DNA of 21,088 nucleotides. Source: JAGVJT01 sp964471225 (lineage in GTDB: Bacteria; Pseudomonadota; Gammaproteobacteria; Legionellales; Legionellaceae). How positions within the stretch are numbered: position 1 is the first letter of the stretch; each line of letters opens with the position of its first letter. A program made the translations under genes and the position numbers. A model generated the notes under the pieces. It did not search any database, was not told the origin of the DNA, and saw only the letters and a program-made list of their open reading frames with translations. Of the stretch, positions 8,029 to 15,802 are shown in pieces. The stretch spans positions 1 through 21,088 of the forward strand of contig CAYYEZ010000040.1 of NCBI GenBank assembly GCA_964471225.1. The letters are read 5' to 3'.

Positions 8029-8808
8029 CTACCATGCAGGTATTGCGGCGTCTTTAAATATTTGATAGGCATGATTTTTCACTTCATTAGAGTGAAAAGC
8101 TTGTAAAAATAGATCTAGTTTTTTTCTTTTAGTCGAATTTTCTCGAATCACCATTAAGTTCACGTAAGGAGAGTCCGTTCCTTCAAGTAAAAGCGCATCG
8201 TGTGTTGGTGATAATCCTGCAGGAAGTGCAAAAGTGGTATTAATAATAGCAGCGTCTACATCGGGTAAAATACGGGGGAGTTGTGCCGCATCCATCGGTT
8301 TAAATTCGAAGTGGTGGGGATTTTCACTAATATCATGGAGACTGGACGTATTTTTTGTAGCCAGCGTAATATATTTTGCTTTTTCAAGTAGAAGAAGCGC
8401 TCGAGCTTCATTGCTCGGATCATTAGGAATAGCGATGGTTGCCCCGTCTGGCAAATCTGTCATATGAGCATGGCGCTTCGAGTAAATTCCCATTGGATAT
8501 AGGAATGTTTTTCCAAGCGGTACAATAGCATAATGGCGCATTTTTTTTGCCATTTCTAGATAGGGTAGATGTTGATAGATATTTGCATCTAGACTCCCTT
8601 CGTTCAGGGCTTCATTAGGAAGGTTGTAGTCATTGAACTCGATGATTTTTATTTTTAAACCAAATTTTGTTTGGGCAACATTTGCTGCTGTGCGAACTAA
8701 ATCCGTTTCAGGACCTGAAATTGTTCCAATAAGTAAGGTGTTTTCGTCGGATTGATGACAGCTCGTAAGTATGAAGCAACATAATATTAATTTTAAGATG
8801 AAACGCAT
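8029..8808 (-). CDS. metQ: MetQ, methionine-binding lipoprotein of the MetNIQ importer
   Basis: This is the substrate-binding lipoprotein of the methionine ABC importer (NlpA/MetQ family, 259 residues). It begins with a lipoprotein signal peptide: basic N-terminus, hydrophobic core and lipobox L14-T15-S16-C17, so the mature protein should be anchored by lipidated C17. Family features include I-G-T-I-S-G-P-E near the mature N-terminus, ANIYQHLPYLE, AIPNDPSNEARALLLL and AAIINTTFALPAGL. Its start lies inside the end of metI, with a 16-bp overlap. A very strong ribosome-binding site, AAGGAGG (complement of 8815-8821), sits six bases upstream, suiting a binding protein needed in excess over the permease. 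Family members bind D- and L-methionine, and ligand choice cannot be read from the sequence. Confidence 0.95.
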   Translation of the reverse strand: MRFILKLILCCFILTSCHQSDENTLLIGTISGPETDLVRTAANVAQTKFGLKIKIIEFNDYNLPNEALNEGSLDANIYQHLPYLEMAKKMRHYAIVPLGKTFLYPMGIYSKRHAHMTDLPDGATIAIPNDPSNEARALLLLEKAKYITLATKNTSSLHDISENPHHFEFKPMDAAQLPRILPDVDAAIINTTFALPAGLSPTHDALLLEGTDSPYVNLMVIRENSTKRKKLDLFLQAFHSNEVKNHAYQIFKDAAIPAW

Positions 8809-9461
8809 GTTTTTCCTCCTTTTTCAAGTGACGAAGCCCACACATCACCCAACCATTGTATAACTTGAACCAAAATTACGAGTAAAGCAACAGTGATAAA
8901 CATGACCGTTGAGTCAAATCTTTGATAACCGTAACGTATTGCAAGATCGCCCAGACCACCACCCCCAACTGTTCCTGCCATTGCAGAATAATTAACAAGT
9001 GTCACTGTGGTAAGCGTAATAGCCTGCACCAGAGCAGGTTTAGCCTCAGGAAGCAAAATAGCGTGAATCATTTGTAATGTGGTTGCCCCCATTGAAAAAC
9101 CCGTATCGAGTAAACCTTGGGGTAATCGTTGAAATGCGTTGTCGGTTAAGCGAGCGAAAAAGGGAACGGCACCTAGTGATAATGGCACAATTGCAGCGTG
9201 AGTCCCGATGGATGTTCCAACCAGTAAGCGCGTGATGGGAATAAGTGCAACGAGTAAAATAATGAAAGGGACAGAGCGTGAGATGTTAATGATACTGTTG
9301 AGTAAGAGATTAAGTGAGCGATGGGGCTTTAATCGAGCTGTGACAAAAACCCATGTTCCAAGCGGCAGGCCGAATAAGACTGCGATAAATGTACTGGAAA
9401 AAACCATATACAGTGTCTCGAAAGTAGCGCTTGCAATTTCATTAAATAAGATGGGTAACAT
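8793..9461 (-). CDS. metI: MetI, permease of the methionine ABC importer
   Basis: This is the inner-membrane permease of the MetNIQ importer, 222 residues against 217 in E. coli. About five hydrophobic segments are visible: 13-40, 55-80, 88-104, 145-165 and 184-204. The cytoplasmic EAA loop that docks onto MetN is at about 118-141 (LLDTGFSMGATTLQMIHAIL followed by LPEA). The usual Glu-Ala pair is replaced by D119-T120, while the central Gly and the L-P-E-A end are kept. The T-V-G-G-G-G-L-G-D motif (164-172) is typical of the family. The gene overlaps metN by 20 bp and metQ by 16 bp, a tightly coupled arrangement. A GAGG lies nine bases before the ATG. Confidence 0.95.
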   Translation of the reverse strand: MLPILFNEIASATFETLYMVFSSTFIAVLFGLPLGTWVFVTARLKPHRSLNLLLNSIINISRSVPFIILLVALIPITRLLVGTSIGTHAAIVPLSLGAVPFFARLTDNAFQRLPQGLLDTGFSMGATTLQMIHAILLPEAKPALVQAITLTTVTLVNYSAMAGTVGGGGLGDLAIRYGYQRFDSTVMFITVALLVILVQVIQWLGDVWASSLEKGGKTCVSS

Positions 9462-10464
9462 AACCGAGTACCTCGACAGTCAGGTGATATTTTTGGCAAC
9501 GTTTGATAAATGTTTCAAGCAGGGCTGCGTCTGCATTGATCTCAATAATAATGATGCCACAAGTTACCGATTCGATACGATCGATATTAGCGAGTAGGAT
9601 ATTGATATCTAATCCTAACTCTCGACTTGTTTGGCTAATAAAAGGTCCAGTCGCGGCCTCACCCTCGAAATACAATCGCAGCAATGGTTTGTTGTTTGGC
9701 GTAGATGTTAAATCCGTTAGTAGGCACGCTGGTAATTTAGGAGATAAGTGTGCATACAATAATCGTTTTGCGATACTATCAGGATGAGTAAACACTTCAC
9801 TTAAAGACAGCGCTTCCTCTACTGCGCCTTTAGACATCACGGCGACTCGATGGCAAATTTGTTTAATCACTTCCATTTCATGCGTAATAAGAACAATGGT
9901 GATACCAAAATGCGTATTAATTTTTTTTAACAACTCAAGAATTGATTGGGTTGTTTCAGGGTCAAGTGCGGAAGTGGCTTCATCGCAAAGAAGAATTCGT
10001 GGGGATGTAGAAAGCGCTCTTGCAATCGCTACGCGTTGCTTTTGTCCTCCACTGAGTGCTTTAGGATAAGCTTGAGCTTTATCACTTAAATCCACAAAAT
10101 CAAGCAGCTCATTGACCTTTTGTTGAATAACCGATTCATCCATTTTTTGAATACGCATGGGTAAGGCGATATTGTCAAATACGGATTTGCTTTCCAAAAG
10201 ATTAAAATGTTGAAAAATCATGGAAATTTCATGACGAACAGCTCTTAGCTGTGTGGGTGAGTATTTGAGGATATCCTCACCGTGAATGAGTATGCGCCCA
10301 TGGTCTGGTCGTTCTAATAGGTTGATGCAGCGTAATAATGTTGATTTTCCTGCGCCACTTTTACCAATAATACCAAAAATCTCCCCAGAGCTGATGGAAA
10401 GATGGAGATCAGATAAGACCTGAAGACCGTGATATGATTTGGAAAGCCCGATAAGTTCGATCAT
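9442..10464 (-). CDS. metN: MetN, ATP-binding subunit of the methionine ABC importer
   Basis: This is the ATPase of the MetNIQ methionine importer, 340 residues. The nucleotide-binding domain shows Walker A GKSGAGKST (34-42), the Q-loop Q85 in FQHFNLL, the signature LSGGQ (137-141), Walker B ILLCDE (157-162) and the switch histidine H195 in VLITHE. The C-terminal part (about 258-340) is a NIL/ACT-like domain, which in characterised MetN proteins binds methionine and inhibits transport when internal methionine is high. No clear ribosome-binding site precedes the ATG. A promoter and inverted repeat lie 30-65 bp upstream, so this is probably the first gene of a metNIQ transcript, although read-through from the upstream synthetase gene is also likely. 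Confidence 0.97.
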   Translation of the reverse strand: MIELIGLSKSYHGLQVLSDLHLSISSGEIFGIIGKSGAGKSTLLRCINLLERPDHGRILIHGEDILKYSPTQLRAVRHEISMIFQHFNLLESKSVFDNIALPMRIQKMDESVIQQKVNELLDFVDLSDKAQAYPKALSGGQKQRVAIARALSTSPRILLCDEATSALDPETTQSILELLKKINTHFGITIVLITHEMEVIKQICHRVAVMSKGAVEEALSLSEVFTHPDSIAKRLLYAHLSPKLPACLLTDLTSTPNNKPLLRLYFEGEAATGPFISQTSRELGLDINILLANIDRIESVTCGIIIIEINADAALLETFIKRCQKYHLTVEVLGYVTHLI

Positions 10465-10490
10465 GGTAAATTACGTAATGAAATCGGGCT

Positions 10491-10519
10491 ATTATAAGAC
10501 TTATCTAGTCAACAGACAA
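10491..10519 (-). promoter_or_regulatory. Sigma70-like promoter for metNIQ
   Basis: On the minus strand a perfect -10 hexamer TATAAT (complement of 10491-10496) is preceded by TTGTCT (complement of 10514-10519, four of six matches to TTGACA) at the optimal spacing of 17 bp. Transcription would start near 10484, about 20 bases before the metN ATG. The -35 region lies inside the last codons of the acetoacetyl-CoA synthetase gene. This is a pattern match only. Confidence 0.6.
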
Positions 10520-12436
10520 TTCTTGTCTGTTTTTAAAGTGTAGGAGTGCTTCGGGGTTTGCCAAAGAGCTGAGTTGTGCAACTTCCTGTCCATGAACTAC
10601 TTGGCGTACAGCGATTTCTACAGTTTTGCCATTAATTGTTCTTGGAATATCTGGAACAGCGATAATTTTTGCCGGGACGTGTCTCGGAGATGCGTTTTGA
10701 CGGATTGTTTTGCGAATGGTATCTTCAAGCGCTTTGTTAAGTATTGTGCCTGTTTTGAGTGTGATGAATAGCACGATACGCGTATCGTGCTGCCATTCTT
10801 GTCCGATGACGACACTGTCTTGAATTTCAGGAATATGTTCAAGTTGGCGGTAGATCTCTGCTGTGCCTATTCTTACGCCACCAGGATTGAGTGTTGCATC
10901 TGAACGCCCGTGGATGATTAAGCCGTGATGTTCGGTTATTTCAGCAAAATCACCATGTGTCCAAATGTTTGGGAATCGCGAAAAGTAGGCTTGTGTATAT
11001 TTTTCACGCTGAGCATCATTGTAAAAACCAAGTGGCATTGAAGGAAATGGTTGAGTACACACCAGCTCGCCAATAGCCTGTCGAATAGGCTGTCCATTTT
11101 CATCGTAAACATCCACAGCCATACCGAGTCCAAGACATTGCAACTCTCCGCGATAGACCGGGCTAATTGGGTTTCCTAACGCAAAGCAGGAAACAATGTC
11201 CGTCCCCCCAGAAATAGAGCAAAGTTGAATATGAAAGCCAATGTGTGTCCCGACATAATCGTATTGTGTTGGAAGAAGAGGTGAGCCTGTGGAAAGAATA
11301 GTCCGTAAAGCAGGAAATGCGTGTGTTGTTTTAAAAGAAACTCCGGCGTGCTCAAGACTGGCTAAGTATTTCGCACTGGTGCCGAATACGGTGACGTGTT
11401 CTTGTTCTATCACATCAAAAAGTCGTGTCATATTGGGGTACGTTGGTGAGCCATCGTAGAGTACGAGCGTTGTTCCAAGTGCTAATGCTGAAACCATCCA
11501 ATTCCACATCATCCAGCCACATGTCGTATAGAATAATAGCGTATCTTTTTCAGACAGATTTGTATGCAATCCAAGTTCTTTGAGGTGTTGTAAAAGTGTT
11601 CCGCCACATCCATGGATGATGCACTTAGGTTTTCCGGTTGTGCCTGATGAAAAGAGAATATACAGTGGATGGTTGAAAGGAAAAGGCTCAAAGGTCAGAT
11701 GGTCTGTTGGGGTGATAAATTCATCCCAAGTGATGCACCCCTCAATTCCTGAGTTTTTGGAAGTACATAGTACAATTTTTTCGAGTGAAGGCAAGTTTTG
11801 TTGCAGCGCTCTAATTTTATCATGCATGAGATAAGGTTTAGATTGATAAGTATAAGCTTCTTCAATCAACAGTAGCTTAGGCTGAATTTGATACAATCTA
11901 TCGACAATAGCTTCACTGCCAAAATCAGGCGAGCATGAAGACCAAGTTGCTCCAAGCGAGGTTGCAGCGAGCATTCCAATCACCGCATAGGCATTGTTGC
12001 CTAATACGCCGGCAACTCTATCTTGTGGTTTGACGCCCATTTTTTTCATGCCTGTGGCAACAGCTGCCACGCGGGCTTTTAATTCATCGAAATCAATGCG
12101 TTCTCTTGCTCCTGACTCATGAACACAAATAAGGGCAGGACGTTTTTCTTGATAACGTAAAAGGTTCTCTGCGAAATTGAAACGGGCGCCTTGAAACCAA
12201 ATCGCATCTTGCATGTGTTCGGATGCTTGCAAGATATTGTGCGGTGGGGTATCAAAAGACAACTCAAAAAAAACAGCGAGAGACTCCCAAAAGTCAGCAA
12301 TATGTCGAACTGACCATTGATGCAAAGCTTGATAATCAGAAAGCAAGATAGTATATCGATGCTCAATAAAACGCATGAAGTCACACAGCTTTGTGTTAGT
12401 GATATCTTTGGGATACCACGCTATTTTATCATCCAT
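10505..12436 (-). CDS. Acetoacetyl-CoA synthetase
   Basis: This enzyme activates acetoacetate with ATP and CoA to acetoacetyl-CoA (EC 6.2.1.16), feeding ketone-body or polyhydroxybutyrate-derived carbon into central metabolism. The 643-residue length and features match the family (aacS/acsA2): an N-terminal segment with W-x-S-V-x-x-I-x-x-F-W (41-50) and FAENLL (88-93), the AMP-binding P-loop SSGTTGKPK (263-271), and TTCGWMMWNWMVSAL (304-318). C-terminal features are HGRSDATLNPGGVRIGTAEIY and the catalytic lysine K604 in R-T-I-N-G-K, the usual acylation target in this superfamily. It has a good ribosome-binding site, AGGAGA, eight bases upstream. It follows the aminotransferase gene by 29 bp and precedes metN by 40 bp. 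Acetyl-CoA synthetase is less likely because the T-L-N-P-G-G-V-R-I-G-T-A-E-I-Y signature is that of the acetoacetate enzyme. Confidence 0.93.
   Translation of the reverse strand: MDDKIAWYPKDITNTKLCDFMRFIEHRYTILLSDYQALHQWSVRHIADFWESLAVFFELSFDTPPHNILQASEHMQDAIWFQGARFNFAENLLRYQEKRPALICVHESGARERIDFDELKARVAAVATGMKKMGVKPQDRVAGVLGNNAYAVIGMLAATSLGATWSSCSPDFGSEAIVDRLYQIQPKLLLIEEAYTYQSKPYLMHDKIRALQQNLPSLEKIVLCTSKNSGIEGCITWDEFITPTDHLTFEPFPFNHPLYILFSSGTTGKPKCIIHGCGGTLLQHLKELGLHTNLSEKDTLLFYTTCGWMMWNWMVSALALGTTLVLYDGSPTYPNMTRLFDVIEQEHVTVFGTSAKYLASLEHAGVSFKTTHAFPALRTILSTGSPLLPTQYDYVGTHIGFHIQLCSISGGTDIVSCFALGNPISPVYRGELQCLGLGMAVDVYDENGQPIRQAIGELVCTQPFPSMPLGFYNDAQREKYTQAYFSRFPNIWTHGDFAEITEHHGLIIHGRSDATLNPGGVRIGTAEIYRQLEHIPEIQDSVVIGQEWQHDTRIVLFITLKTGTILNKALEDTIRKTIRQNASPRHVPAKIIAVPDIPRTINGKTVEIAVRQVVHGQEVAQLSSLANPEALLHFKNRQELSVD
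10512..10530. promoter_or_regulatory. Perfect 8-bp inverted repeat over the metN -35 box; possible operator
   Basis: ACAGACAATTCTTGTCTGT is a perfect palindrome: 8-bp arms (10512-10519 and 10523-10530) around TTC. One arm contains the putative metN -35 hexamer, which is where a repressor would act. It lies within the final codons of the synthetase gene, so it could be chance. It resembles, but does not match, the MetJ box AGACGTCT. On the plus strand it is followed by five T's and looks like a weak terminator, but no plus-strand gene leads into it. Confidence 0.4.
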
Positions 12437-12465
12437 GAAAACAATCTCCTGAACTCAGTTTTAAA

Positions 12466-13647
12466 TTATGCTGACTTATGGATGAATCGCTCCAATCTAT
12501 CCATTGCGTCTTGCAATGTCGCCTCGTCAACTGCAAAAGAAAGTCGAATACATCCCTCTGTTCCGAAAGCAGAGCCGGGTACAATAGCGAGTCCTGTGTC
12601 TTGTAGTAGGGCCTCAGAAAAAGCTAGGTCACTTGAAAACCCCTGTTTTTTAATTACACCGCTCATATCTGGAAATAAATAAAACGTACCATCTGCCGGG
12701 ATAACACGTACACCAGGCATCTGATTGAGTCTGGTAATTAAATAATCATGGCGTTTTTTAAAAGCATCACGCATCAGATGGATGCTCTCATCTCCACCTC
12801 GTAAAGCAGCTGTCGCAGCGTATTGCGAGATAGAGCATGGGTTAGATGTCGATTGTGATTGAATCGTTTTCATCGCATTGATCAACGATGCAGCACCTGC
12901 TGCATAACCAATCCGCCAACCTGTCATAGCGTAAGCTTTTGACACACCATTCAAAACAATAGTCCGTGAGTAAAGCTCTGGATTTGCATTTAAGATATTA
13001 CAAAAAGGAAATGACCACTGAATATGCTCATACATGTCGTCTGTTGCGATCAAGACGTGTGGATGACGAGTGAGAACTGCTGAAAGCGCCTTTAACTCAT
13101 CAAGTGTATAGGCAATCCCGGAGGGATTAGAAGGGCTATTGAGGAAAAAAAGTTTGGTGCGTGGTGTAATCGCTTTTTCTAGTTGTGCTGGTGTGATTTT
13201 GTATTGTTGCTCGAAGGTAGTAGGAACAATCACGGGTGTGGCATCTGCTAACAGAACCATATCCGGATATGATACCCAAAAAGGAGCTGGAATAATGACC
13301 TCATCACCTGCATTGAGTAGAGCCTGGCATAGGTTATAGCAACTTTGTTTGCCGCCGACCGATATTAAAATCTGATTAAGTTCATAGGTTAGTGAGTTGT
13401 CTCGGGCGAGTTTTTCTATCACGGCTTGTTTTAGCTCGCGGGTCCCGTCAACAGCAGTATATTTTGTGAACCCTCGTGCTATAGCATCAATCGCAGCTTG
13501 TTTGATATAATCTGGGGTATCAAAGTCTGGCTCACCTACGCCTAGATTAATAATGCTTGCCCCTTTGGCTTGGAGCTCTGTGGCTTTTGCTGCCACAGCA
13601 AGTGTGGGAGAGGGCTTAACGCGCTGTACGCGAGAAGATAGTATCAT
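12466..13647 (-). CDS. aspB: Class I aspartate aminotransferase (subgroup 1-beta type)
   Basis: This is a PLP-dependent aminotransferase of 393 residues, most likely interconverting aspartate and oxaloacetate with glutamate and 2-oxoglutarate. The cofactor lysine is K237 in N-G-V-S-K-A-Y-A-M-T-G-W-R-I-G-Y. Other family positions visible are the substrate-binding region L-G-V-G-E-P-D-F-D-T-P (35-45), N174 in NSPSNPSG, D203/D204 with Y206 in ATDDMYEH, and the C-terminal arginine in EGCIRLSFA. These features place it with the shorter AspB/Thermus-type enzymes rather than E. coli AspC. Some members of that group also transaminate prephenate, which cannot be decided here. It is divergent from uvrB across 38 bp, and the synthetase gene follows 29 bp downstream. 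The ribosome-binding site is weak. Confidence 0.94.
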   Translation of the reverse strand: MILSSRVQRVKPSPTLAVAAKATELQAKGASIINLGVGEPDFDTPDYIKQAAIDAIARGFTKYTAVDGTRELKQAVIEKLARDNSLTYELNQILISVGGKQSCYNLCQALLNAGDEVIIPAPFWVSYPDMVLLADATPVIVPTTFEQQYKITPAQLEKAITPRTKLFFLNSPSNPSGIAYTLDELKALSAVLTRHPHVLIATDDMYEHIQWSFPFCNILNANPELYSRTIVLNGVSKAYAMTGWRIGYAAGAASLINAMKTIQSQSTSNPCSISQYAATAALRGGDESIHLMRDAFKKRHDYLITRLNQMPGVRVIPADGTFYLFPDMSGVIKKQGFSSDLAFSEALLQDTGLAIVPGSAFGTEGCIRLSFAVDEATLQDAMDRLERFIHKSA

Positions 13648-13677
13648 CTGTGTGTCTCAAACCATAAAAGGGCTCTG

Positions 13678-13706
13678 ATTGTACCATGCAAAAAAATGAA
13701 TTTAAA
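13678..13706 (-). promoter_or_regulatory. Possible promoter for the aspB transcript
   Basis: In the divergent 38-bp gap, the minus strand has TACAAT (complement of 13678-13683, five of six to the -10 consensus) with TTTAAA (complement of 13701-13706) 17 bp upstream. The -35 match is only four of six and falls in the first codons of uvrB. No convincing uvrB promoter or LexA box is visible in the gap. Confidence 0.3.
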
Positions 13707-15677
13707 TTGTGTGCACCTTATGAACCTGCGGGAGATCAACCCGCCGCCATTGAAAGCTTGATTAATGGTGTTCAGGCAGGGCTATCCAAACAGGTGTTGC
13801 TTGGTGTAACGGGTAGCGGTAAGACTTTTACTATGGCGCATGTGATTCAAGCGTTAAAGCGTCCTACGCTTATTATGGCGCCAAACAAGACCTTGGCTGC
13901 GCAATTATATGGTGAGTTTAAGCAGTATTTTCCAAACAATGCAGTTGAGTATTTTGTATCGTATTATGATTATTATCAGCCTGAAGCTTATGTTCCCTCT
14001 TCAGATACTTTCATTGAAAAAGACGCTTCTATCAATGAGCATATCGAGCAAATGCGTCTTTCTGCGACAAAAGCATTAATTCAACGAAAAGATGCGATTA
14101 TTGTGGCAACGGTCTCGGCAATTTATGGCCTAGGGGATCCTGATTTATATCTTAAAATGATTTTACATCTTTCGCGTGGGGAGCGTATTGATCAGCGTAA
14201 GATTTTGAAGCATCTTGCCTCCCTCCAGTACATCAGAACGCCCTCCGCACTTTCGCGCGGTCAATTTCGTGTTCAAGGCGACGTGATTGATATTTTCCCT
14301 GCTGATGAGGAAAAATCAGCAGTTCGAGTTGAGCTTTTTGATGATGAAATTGTCAAAATTGTGATGTTTGATCCGCTGACAGGTGTGGTGAGTGAGCCTG
14401 TCCCTCGTGTGACTATTTTTCCTAAAACGCATTATGTGACGCCGCGCGATCGCTTGTTAGAGGCTGTGGATACAATCAAGGTCGAGCTTGATGAGCGACT
14501 GTTAGAGTTTGAAAAAAATCATCGTTTAATTGAAGCACAGCGTTTAGCTCAGCGTACACGCTTCGATATTGAGATGATGTTAGAGCTTGGATATTGCTCT
14601 GGGATTGAAAATTATTCTCGTCATCTATCCGGACGTGGGGCAGATGAGCCTCCTCCTACGTTGTTTGATTATTTGCCGCCAGAGGCTTTACTGATTATCG
14701 ATGAGTCGCATGTTACTGTTCCTCAAATTGGTGGAATGTATAAAGGCGATAGGGCTCGTAAAGAAACATTAGTGCATTATGGCTTTAGATTGCCCTCCGC
14801 ACTAGACAATCGGCCATTAAGATTTGAGGAGTTTGAAGCACGCTCCCCGCAAACGATTTATGTTTCAGCTACACCTGGGCCTTATGAGCAGGCTAATCAA
14901 GATAATATTGCAGAGCAAGTTGTTCGCCCTACAGGGCTGGTTGACCCAGCAGTTGAAATTCGTCCTGTGACCAATCAAGTGGATGACTTATTGTCTGAAA
15001 TTCATGAAGTTTCTCGTGCAGGCTATCGTGTTTTGGCGACGACATTGACCAAGCGTATGGCAGAAGATTTAACGGACTATTTATATGAAAAAGGCGTGAA
15101 GGTGCGTTATCTACATGCAGATATTGATACTGTAGAGCGGATGGAAATTATCCGTGATTTACGTTTAGGTGCGTTTGATGTTTTAGTTGGCATTAACTTA
15201 TTGCGAGAAGGTCTAGATATGCCAGAAGTCGCGTTGGTTGCAATTTTAGATGCAGATAAAGAAGGATTTTTACGCTCAGATCGCTCTTTGATTCAAACAA
15301 TCGGTCGTGCGGCGCGTCATGTCAATGGTCGCGCCATCTTATATGCGGATAGAGTCACAGGCTCCATGCGGCGTGCATTGGATGAAACGACGCGACGACG
15401 TGAAAAGCAGCAAGCTTATAATGAGGCTCATGGTATTCAGCCAATGGGGATTCAGAAAAAAGTGACGGATATCTTAGAGATAGGAGGGGCGCGTGTTGGT
15501 AAAGTGAAAAAACCGCAACCACTCGTTGATGAGGTGATGTCAGCGGAAGCATTGTTAAAAAAGATTCACCAACTTGAAAAAGACATGCAAAAACATGCTG
15601 AGCAAATGGCTTTTGAGGAGGCCGCGATTGCACGAGATCAAATGCTGCAACTGAAGGAAAAATTAAAGCTCATTTGA
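13686..15677 (+). CDS. uvrB: UvrB, excinuclease ABC subunit B
   Basis: UvrB is the helicase-like damage-verification subunit of nucleotide excision repair. It is loaded onto DNA by UvrA and recruits UvrC for incision. The 663-residue length is normal. Seen in order: the N-terminal L-C-A-P-Y-E-P-A-G-D-Q-P (8-19), Walker A GVTGSGKT (40-47) and the damage-probing beta-hairpin region (about 92-117, with YYDYYQPEAYVPSSDTF). Then come the DESH box (339-342), helicase motif VGINLLREGLDMPE, Q-T-I-G-R-A-A-R-H and a C-terminal UVR domain (about 625-660, HAEQMAFEEAAIARDQM), which contacts UvrC. No ribosome-binding site is obvious before the ATG. Adjacency to an aspartate aminotransferase gene is, as I recall, also seen in other Legionellales such as Coxiella. 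Confidence 0.98.
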   Translation: MQKNEFKLCAPYEPAGDQPAAIESLINGVQAGLSKQVLLGVTGSGKTFTMAHVIQALKRPTLIMAPNKTLAAQLYGEFKQYFPNNAVEYFVSYYDYYQPEAYVPSSDTFIEKDASINEHIEQMRLSATKALIQRKDAIIVATVSAIYGLGDPDLYLKMILHLSRGERIDQRKILKHLASLQYIRTPSALSRGQFRVQGDVIDIFPADEEKSAVRVELFDDEIVKIVMFDPLTGVVSEPVPRVTIFPKTHYVTPRDRLLEAVDTIKVELDERLLEFEKNHRLIEAQRLAQRTRFDIEMMLELGYCSGIENYSRHLSGRGADEPPPTLFDYLPPEALLIIDESHVTVPQIGGMYKGDRARKETLVHYGFRLPSALDNRPLRFEEFEARSPQTIYVSATPGPYEQANQDNIAEQVVRPTGLVDPAVEIRPVTNQVDDLLSEIHEVSRAGYRVLATTLTKRMAEDLTDYLYEKGVKVRYLHADIDTVERMEIIRDLRLGAFDVLVGINLLREGLDMPEVALVAILDADKEGFLRSDRSLIQTIGRAARHVNGRAILYADRVTGSMRRALDETTRRREKQQAYNEAHGIQPMGIQKKVTDILEIGGARVGKVKKPQPLVDEVMSAEALLKKIHQLEKDMQKHAEQMAFEEAAIARDQMLQLKEKLKLI

Positions 15678-15744
15678 TGAGACACGTTAATGCAGCTTGA
15701 TTATACTAAAAATACGCCTTCTTCTTTATTTTGTGGATTATAAA

Positions 15745-15773
15745 TTTACAATATGTTTTTATCATGCTATATT
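15745..15773 (+). promoter_or_regulatory. Sigma70-like promoter upstream of the 15803-16822 gene
   Basis: TTTACA (15745-15750, five of six matches) and TATATT (15768-15773, five of six) are separated by exactly 17 bp, in the AT-rich 125-bp gap after uvrB. Transcription would start near 15780, leaving a leader of roughly 23 bases before the ATG at 15803. The rest of the gap (15678-15744) holds no clear terminator. Confidence 0.6.
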
Positions 15774-15802
15774 TGGTCTAATTATTATAACCCTGTTAGG
15801 CC

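Noticed and set aside
9208..9597. 129-codon plus-strand reading frame
   Set aside because: Antisense to metI and metN, whose motifs are intact across the same bases; no ribosome-binding site or recognisable domain.
10512..10530. Intrinsic terminator on the plus strand
   Set aside because: The hairpin plus five T's looks like one, but no plus-strand gene leads into it; the operator reading is kept only as a possibility.
12079..12384. 101-codon minus-strand reading frame
   Set aside because: Out-of-frame shadow within the acetoacetyl-CoA synthetase gene.
12317..12682. 121-codon plus-strand reading frame spanning the aspB/synthetase junction
   Set aside because: Antisense to two genuine genes and without family features; the apparent length is due to the opposite-strand codon pattern.
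13648..13685. LexA (SOS) box upstream of uvrB
   Set aside because: I looked for CTG-N10-CAG and neither CTG in the gap has the matching CAG.
15669..15681. Hairpin CTCAT-TTG-ATGAG at the uvrB stop codon as a terminator
   Set aside because: The stem is only 5 bp and there is no T-tract after it.
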